In this document: positions 57,601 to 64,000 of the stretch, piece by piece
Layout: every line of letters starts with the position of its first letter
How positions within the stretch are numbered: the stretch's first letter is position 1
Assembly: GCA_005406025.1 (NCBI GenBank)
Contig: BGZK01000899.1
Location: forward strand, 186,001 to 250,000
DNA length: 64,000 nt
DNA from: Eumeta japonica
Lineage: Eukaryota > Arthropoda > Insecta > Lepidoptera > Psychidae
Direction of reading: 5' to 3'
Translations under genes and position numbers: made by a program
The notes under the pieces: model-generated
Databases searched by the model: none
What the model saw: only the letters and a program-made list of their open reading frames with translations
What the model was told of the DNA's origin: nothing

Positions 57601-58365
57601 TTACTTATACAGGCATCTTATGCATTTAAAAAAAACTGTTGTGATTCTTCAGTACCATTTGTTATTATTTCAGTTTTTTTTCATAGTCTTATTATGACTT
57701 ATAGAATTTCGTTATATGGTCACGCAATTGATGTTAACACAATTTTTTTGCTGCAGAAGTAAGCTATTCGTGCTGTTTATGATTTGAAACCAATGACATG
57801 TCTCAAAGAAAAATTTAAGGAAATTTAGTATCCTAACTTTAGCATCACAATACATATACGAAAACCTGGTGTATGTCAAGAGACATATAGAATCGTTCCG
57901 AAAAAGGAGCGACATCCATAACATAAACACTAGACATAAGAACGATCTTGCTGCTCATACGACCCGTTTAAGTAAAGTTAATAAATCATTTAAGATGTGT
58001 GTGCGCTTTTATAATGAGATCCCAGCTGAAATTCAAAATTTGCCATTTGCTGAGTTTAAAGGTTTCGTTAAAAGTAAGCTATATGGGAAGGGCTTTTATA
58101 CCGTGTTGGAATATCTTAATGAAAAACCCCCTGGAATTGAGGTGCTCAGCTATCATATTATTTTTAAATATTGACTAAACTATTAATTGCTAAATCCTTT
58201 GTATTGATGAGTAAAAAGAGCAAGCCTTGAATTTCTTGCCCATTCTCCTCAAGGTGAATCAGCATTTCGAAAGAGTAGTAATGTCGAAAAGAATTTATTA
58301 ATGACGTATTTCAAGTGTAATTTCTTTACCTACGAAATAAAGATATTTTTGATTTGATTAATAAA
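57601..58365 (+). pseudogene. 5'-truncated LINE (Jockey-superfamily-like), inserted in BEL/Pao
   Basis: Starting next to the integrase sequence, a frame reads QASYAFKKN, FFHSLIMTYRISLYGHAID (the F-H-S-x-(M)-x-YGI-LWG block that follows the RT in Jockey-like ORF2), then VNTIFLLQK stop AIRAVYDLKPMTCLKEKF. After a frame change at about 57835, 57869-58174 gives HIESFRKRSDIHNINTRHKN, RLSKVNKSFKMCVRFYNEIP and KSKLYGKGFYTVLEYLNE, the normal C-terminus. The 3' UTR ends with AATAAAG and a TTTTTGATTTGATT tail at about 58337-58360, typical of this group. A 5' truncation without LTRs indicates target-primed insertion. Confidence 0.8.
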
Positions 58366-59000
58366 CATTTAACCCAAATTATGTGCTAAAGAAGAAATTA
58401 ATTCACATTTCACTCTACCTCACTCACCCCATGAGGAGGGTTTATGAGGAAGAGAAGTGCTATCAGTTGGTTTTGAAGAATTGCTTTTGTAAAATTCTAT
58501 TCAATTCTCACATCTATGGAGGCAATTCTTAACTTCAGAGCTTTGTGTCCTATTTCCTCAGATCCAATTATTTTGTAGCTCTTACTCCAGGACACATTTT
58601 GGTAAGACGACCATTAATAGCTCCAGCAAATCCAGACTTACTAGAAATTCCCATGAATCGACTTTCTCGTTTTCAACTGTTCGTAAAGTTGAGACGAGAA
58701 TTCTGAGGAAAATTTTGCATGTACTGTGTTACCGGATTACAATAACCCTACAAAAAGTGAGTTAACAAAGAACAACTCGAGGTGAGAACTTTCTTATCGT
58801 CGACAAAAATACTCCACATTAACATTGGAAAGTGGGTAGAATAAGCAAATTATTCCTTAGCAGGGACAGCATCAGTCGCAGAGACGCGATTACAATTGCT
58901 ACAAAAGCAGTTTGCAAAGACTTTGACAAAATTTTCCTTTTACCTGTGCGAGATACGTTGTGCGAGATAAGATGAGACTTCTTCCAAGGCGGACAGTACA
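58366..59000 (+). pseudogene. BEL/Pao LTR-retroelement pol fragment, 3' part (broken)
   Basis: The sequence resumes as BEL/Pao pol downstream of the LINE. HFTLPHSPHEEGL (about 58408) corresponds to the distal part of the integrase core (PHFGGLWE). ALCVLFPQ-type sequence follows, then VALTPGHILVRRPLIAPANP and LLEIPMNRLSRFQLFVKLRR (58575-58700), which mark the DUF5641-type C-terminal domain. Decayed blocks (SRDSISR, near 58862) lead to about 58950. The central integrase core expected between 57600 and 58400 is missing, so the LINE insertion was accompanied or followed by loss of target sequence. Stops and frameshifts are frequent. The minus-strand frame at 58819-59001 is a shadow. Confidence 0.78.
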
Positions 59001-59380
59001 CCTACGCCGGTTTGAATGCACCTTTCCGCCGTGGCCATCTATCGCAGGCAATAAAAAACAAGCGAGCTATCATTCAACAGCATTCGGACATAGTCGCAAT
59101 ATATTTTTTAAGTTTATAAATAATTGTAAACTGGAATAATTACAGTCTACTCCGATAAAACCCAAAGTCCCTATTAAAATTGAGATTACTTGTGATTTTG
59201 TACAAATAAGATCTTTTTCAAAATTCTCGATTAATTTATATTTGGTGCTCAGTTGTCCTTTCTGCTGAGAAAACTGTATATAATACCACAAACCAGATGA
59301 AAATCGAACAACGTGTTTGACAGATATCGCAGTTTAAAAAAAAAGTAGATATCGCAGTTTAAAAAAAAAGTAGGATTCCT
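59001..59380. other. non-coding stretch, 25-bp tandem duplication
   Basis: No gene. 59322-59346 and 59347-59371 are identical 25-bp units (AGATATCGCAGTTT plus an A9 run and GT). Confidence 0.7.
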
Positions 59381-59384
59381 TTTC

Positions 59385-59850
59385 CATATATAGTTATATA
59401 TAATTTTGAACACGAAAAGCTCCAAATGTATTAAAACTGTACTTTGAAGCTCGAAAAACTTGAAAAATTAAAACCGATCTTTTGAGCTTGAGGAGCTCGA
59501 TTATTTATATATTTAAACGCTTTAGTTCGAAAGTAGTAACAAGTTACAAGGGTAGCCTACCGGATCGACTGTCTTTTAGAATTTCAGCTCGAAAAGCTGA
59601 AAAAATCGTAGACAATTGTCTATGATATTATATTGCAACATATATTATAATATAATAGACAACTAGAGAAGCTCAAAGGCACATCGATAAATATCATAGC
59701 GGAATGCTTTAGGGATAGCCTGCATAGTCCGGTAAAGGTAGCTCAAAAAACAATAGTAAGTACACGAATATTCCAACAAATTAAAAATTTGTACGAATGT
59801 TGAGAACACGATTATGAACAAAATTTGAAAATTCGCCATCGCCAGCAGGC
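59385..59850 (+). repeat. ~1-kb interspersed repeat, family C, copy 3 (partial)
   Basis: Contains the AGCTC/GCTCGAAAA motifs and the conserved final block with ACATCGATAAATATCATAGC (about 59682) and AGCCTGCATAG. Both are shared with 14600-14780 and with the reverse complement of 4440-4640. The TG tract and upstream half are absent. Confidence 0.6.
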
Positions 59851-60019
59851 TAAAAAATTTATTTTAATTCACAGTTGACAAATATTTTTTTTATATCTTT
59901 TAACCAAACGGTCAATTTTGTTATAAAAATAGTTTATCCAAAAAATTTGAATTTTGATAACTTAGGAAAAACTATTAGTCTGATTGATAGTTATCTAATG
60001 GAACATTGAGTGTTATCAT

Positions 60020-60118
60020 CTTTTGTTCTCATTCTCGCCCTTCTTCTTCGTCTTCTTCTTCTTTATCGTATTCTTCTCCTTCTTTTCTTTATTTTTCTTC
60101 TTTTTCTTGTTCTCCTTC
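60020..60118. repeat. CTT-rich polypyrimidine tract
   Basis: About 100 bp of TTCTTC/CTTCTT repeats. The Lys/Glu-rich minus-strand reading is low complexity, not a protein. Confidence 0.85.
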
Positions 60119-60139
60119 GAATTATTGTTGAATAGAAGT

Positions 60140-60640
60140 GAACTTTTGTAACAGCGAAACATCAGTTGTCTCGGCGCTGATGTTGTAAGAGCCCTCTTTT
60201 GTTGGGAATTCGACATTGGAGTATGACGGGCATTAGCAATTGGTGCAAGCTGAGGAACAAAACAACCCAAGGTTTTGCAGCCGCATTTAGAAGAACATCC
60301 TTTTTGCAGTTGTAAAAAATAGCATTAATGAGCGTTTCTGATGCAGTTAGAAGTAAAATCTGGATTGGTTCCGGTGTATTGTTAATTAAATTCCAACCCC
60401 AGTCTTCTGGGTGTAGTTGATTACCAAGCCACACATGAACTTGATAACATACCCGATAAAGATATTGATTGAACAGAAGCACCGGTTGGGGAAAGACAAG
60501 CAATTGTTACAATTACGTTTTACAAAAGATTTGTGTCGAAACTTATCTAAGCAAGTAATTTGTTTTTGAATTACATACATAGATAGAAGAAAGTGTGTAA
60601 AATGATGAATCAGGTTTTTTTTGTGTTTAATTTTTAGAAT
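60140..60640 (-). pseudogene. broken ORF of an arthropod repeat-associated Cys-rich protein family
   Basis: On the minus strand, frames switch but form one protein-like order. First come CLDKFRHKSFVKRNCNN (about 60555), YRVCYQVHVWLGNQLHPEDW and GWNLINN (60450-60380), then ASETLINAIFYNCKK (about 60335). After a 1-nt frameshift KGCSSKCGCKTLGCFV follows (about 60300-60260). I recall many arthropod genomic proteins of unknown function with the same order: LDK-x-RH-x-x-F, Y-x-QV-x-x-WLGN-x-x-P-x-DWGW, then a CNCKKGC-x-x-x-CGC-x-K-x-GL-x-C Cys cluster. Those are multicopy and probably mobile-element linked. Here the later Cys of the cluster (C-x-x-C) are lost. Which element carries it is unknown. 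Confidence 0.55.
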
Positions 60641-63600
60641 CGTACCATTCATGTGTATTACTATTAGAGAGTACATGACTTTTTCATCTTTAAGAATCTA
60701 ATAAAATTACTCTTAAGAAAAAAGTATAAGAATAATTTTTAAACATAACTACACGATTTACAATTTTTGTCTGTCCTATTTTTACAATAAAACTGATCGT
60801 TTTACTGGAAATGCATAAAAACCCCATTTGCGAACTTTGACCACGAATAAATTTTTTTGCCAGCTCCCGATCAAATTTTAATTTATTCGGAATATTCGTG
60901 CATTTGAATGTCTATTTATGACCAGCTACATGGTCAAACATTTTTTAAATTTTTATTAACAGAGAATGCTTGTTCAGTAATAGTTTACAGTTGCATTTTA
61001 TGCTAAGCTCAAATCCATCTCCTAGATTTGCACACGGTCTGACGTTCTGGGTACTTAGATGAAAGCATTATGGACCACCTGTAACTGAGAGTATCCTAGA
61101 ACCCTTATTAATTCATTGGGAGACCGTACCCACACTGTAAATTCCAGACCACTACTCTAGAACCTTTCTTGTAGATAGATTATCGATATATGAGCAACGT
61201 GGCTCGCCTATTATCACTTTATGGTGCTATATTCTGGTTACTTTGGTCCTTTTTTCTGATTTTCCCGTACCTGCCAGATTTTTTTCACCCAAAGAAACCC
61301 AAAAATAATTGTTTTCGTCGAACAAATTCAAACAAAAGATGGACAACTCTCCAATATTACTTTTAACTTAATGGTGCATAGACGGAATATAAAATTGTTA
61401 TATATCTTCCACTAGCGTTTTAGAGTATAATATCATCGATACAGATTTTCAAGCTTTGGGGTATGAAGCACATTACTCTTATACAATCTGCATTGAGAAA
61501 CCAAGCAAAATAGGGGTTCCCAATTCTATTTATCTTTTAAAATAAAAAAAAACAAAAGATTTATCAGCCATGGCATAATCGAAACAATAAATGAGAACAA
61601 GTACTACTAGCAATAATTTTATCAGGAACGCAACAACACAAAGACTTGTTATCAGCACAGCCAAGCCTGAGCACGGCTAGATATCCTCAAACAAAGTTGA
61701 CTCGACATTACGCATAGAACATTCCGAATGTGAGTTTATACGGGATTAAGATAACTCTCTAACGACTGAAATCAGTAAAGCACCAGGTTAGAATGGATTC
61801 GAATTGTTAGAGTAGATCGAAACCGATTCTTCTTTACATTTTTTATAAGTCGTTTCATTACTCTAAAGTACAACAATTGAAAAGCAAAGTTGTTCTGGTA
61901 CGGAAAAAAAAAACGTAATTTCTTGATAAACACAATACCGTCGGCTCTGTGTAAATCCTTCTTGTTTCTGCTACACTACTTTTAAAAATGTACAGAAATA
62001 TTTCAAGATATTTATTTGGGTATTTCAAAAAAATTTCTAACAGGTGTAGTTACTCATTAACTACAAATGGAATTATACGAGTACATATTATGTCATGTAT
62101 CTTAATATTTATTGTTGGAAATGAAGACAAGGAACTTTTTCCGTGAAGTTATCATTTTTCAACGGTAAGCTCGAAAAATTCCAAACAAAGCTCGATTGCT
62201 TAAGCACCTATAGATATAGAACAGAATAATACTAATGACAAATGCGGTTTAAGAATCACTTCGATTTTTCAAACGGATAAATTTTGAACAGTTCTAACCC
62301 GATCTTTACTCGTGAGAGGAACACAGGATGTGGGCCTACAGTGTACCTATAGACCAGTTTGGAACGATTTTATTTTTTTATCACATTTTAAAAGTTATTA
62401 TTCGCTATATTTTTATCAAAAACCGCAAATAAGACTAGTGGGAACTGAAAATCGGCAGAATAGAATGGTCGCGTGAACAGTCTCTTTAAAATTAAAAAAT
62501 ACCGCCGGATTTGCTGGAAATTTGATCACCACGTCCTTACCCTAGTGCCGAACTTTCTCCAACGTACCTATTTCTTACCTAATATAATAAATAATAATAA
62601 TAAAGACATTTGAATTTGAATATATTCTGAGCGACCCTTCTCCAATGGCCCGTAAATATTTATTCTTTAATATTGTAGGAATTTCTTGATGATACAACAT
62701 ATCGCTCGCCTCATTTCGGGCCTCAGATTTGCTTTCTGTTAAATTTTTATCCAAACGTAGACTTCTCTTCTTAATTTCACTGTAATATATTAGATATGTA
62801 ATTCAATCATAAATACATAACAAACAGAAAAACACAATTTTAAAATTGGATTATTAATATGATTTACTGTAAATGGTTCTTCTGTGATAAAAGGACCTAT
62901 CAAACATTATCTGAAACTCGATTTTATTCCTTTGTATCTATCGGAAATCAATTTATGAAATACATAATATCTTATCTTCATTATTGTTTGAGTTGTCACG
63001 GACGTCACTTATATAGAGAAATAGAGCATTTACTATGCTCTAATACTCACCCATTACTTTATTTTAAAATTATATTTACATTAAAACAAATACATCAAAA
63101 AAAATTCACGCAAAATTCACAAATCTCTCAATCTCGATATATAAATTATATTTTCTTTCGTGCCAGGCTCAGAACTGAAAACGAAATATAAAACGTGATT
63201 GCGAGAGAGAATACAAATATTTATGGAATTAAAAATAGACCTTATATTTTTAGCATTAGAAATGCTTTTTCAATCGTTTAAACGTAGGTACCTATTCTCA
63301 ATAAAAGTACGACAAGACCAGGCTCCTGTCCTTAATTATAAAGATTGAAAAACAAAAATTGTATCAAAAGATGTGTTATCGAAAAGGTTACAACTCTAAA
63401 ATTTTATTCACTTACTAAATATTAAAAAAGAAAATAAAAAAATCACCATATTTTTTTAAATTTTCAAAGAATCTCAAACTCTAAATGTAAAAAGTTATTA
63501 AAATTTTGACAAATGTCTCTTTGGAGTATTAAATCATCTATCGTTTAAGGCAGAGTAGATATTAAATGGCTCTTTTGTAGTCCTTTACGAAGATCCTTTT

Positions 63601-64000
63601 CTTAAAAAAATTTAAAGTCAGATTCAACTTGCGTACGATTTCGCAAAATGGCACAAGAGAAGTTTAAGATATGCATCATTTTGATTTTAAGGATAATTAA
63701 GAATTGTAATTTTTGGAAAATTGTTATCACTCACATGATACACATCACATGACGGATAGCTGGTTACGTTAGCTACTAGTTCAGTGCAGTATAGCATATG
63801 ATAGTTACGGCCAAAAACTATTTAATAATAATAATATTTTTAACATTGAAAATGTTTTTCTACTGCCTCAGTAGGGGCCCATTTTTAATGAAAATGTGAA
63901 TTCGCTCTGGTTTGTAAGCTCAAAATGTAGGTGAATGATTGAGGTGTCAAAAGATGTGTTTGGACATGAACTATATAAAGGAGAATAATTTTGAAAAAGT
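60641..64000. other. non-coding stretch
   Basis: AT-rich. 61740-61800 contains a weak ISKAP(G)-like frame that may be a LINE relic. 62580-62620 has an (AAT)n run followed by AAAGACATTTGAATTTGAAT, like a retroposon 3' tail. A 110-codon frame at 62859-63191 (+) shows no recognised domain. No gene is supported. Confidence 0.4.

Noticed and set aside
60016..60270. Lys/Glu-rich 84-codon minus-strand frame
   Set aside because: Its C-terminal half translates the CTT tract; only the upstream part belongs to the Cys-rich pseudogene.
61740..61800. ISKAPG-like frame suggesting a further LINE RT
   Set aside because: Only one short motif with a stop right after it; insufficient to call an element.
1..64000. 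CRISPR arrays, tRNA/rRNA genes, bacterial operons or toxin genes
   Set aside because: No spaced direct-repeat arrays, no tRNA A/B-box pairs with cloverleaf potential, no rRNA-like sequence and no bacterial gene layout were seen by eye.

Overview
This is AT-rich eukaryotic DNA that reads as an insect genome, most likely lepidopteran. The evidence is the repeat content: a mariner transposase, a DUF4371/ZMYM1-type hAT element, RTE-type LINEs with (AAT)n tails, a BEL/Pao retroelement, a 215-bp non-autonomous Helitron ending in CTAG, and LINE 3' tails carrying a GGCGGCGGTGA-CAC block that I associate from memory with moths and butterflies. There are no operons, ribosome-binding sites, rRNAs, tRNAs or CRISPR arrays, and no host gene can be called with confidence.

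Layout. 1-9000 is mostly intergenic or intronic: CpG-rich patches at 2220-2660, 4080-4365 and 5640-5850, one copy of a ~1-kb non-coding repeat (4375-5390), and a repeat zone at 7500-8300. 9000-17700 holds a possible terminal exon (9087-9258), a LINE endonuclease fragment, a LINE 3' end, a second copy of the ~1-kb repeat (13715-14800), a 51-bp TA microsatellite and ~100-bp repeats. 17700-33000 has perfect hairpins, a LINE/SINE tail, an LTR/leader-like stretch, the mini-Helitron, a PIF/Harbinger remnant and a GC-rich unidentified repeat. 33000-50000 is dense in dead non-LTR elements: LINE family A at 33023-34740 (-), 39735-40810 (+) and 49560-50030 (-); RTE family B at 37600-39540 (-) and 44836-46130 (+); and a mariner pseudogene at 41940-42930. 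51463-54584 is the best-defined mobile element, a 3.12-kb hAT copy with an 8-bp target duplication and several frameshifts. 56600-59000 is a BEL/Pao pol fragment interrupted by a 5'-truncated LINE. 59390-64000 has a third, partial copy of the ~1-kb repeat and a broken Cys-rich ORF.

How the parts relate. Most recognisable coding sequence belongs to transposable elements, and every copy is broken by stops, frameshifts or truncation, so no working system is proposed. The least explained items are a paralogous pair of exon-like repeats 12 kb apart (43500-43800 and 55500-55880) whose translations align residue by residue, a possible spliced terminal exon at 9087-9258, a set of perfect inverted repeats with 17-29-bp arms, and CpG-rich/TAAT-rich patches that could be regulatory. 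All family assignments come from motif recognition by eye; no database search was run.
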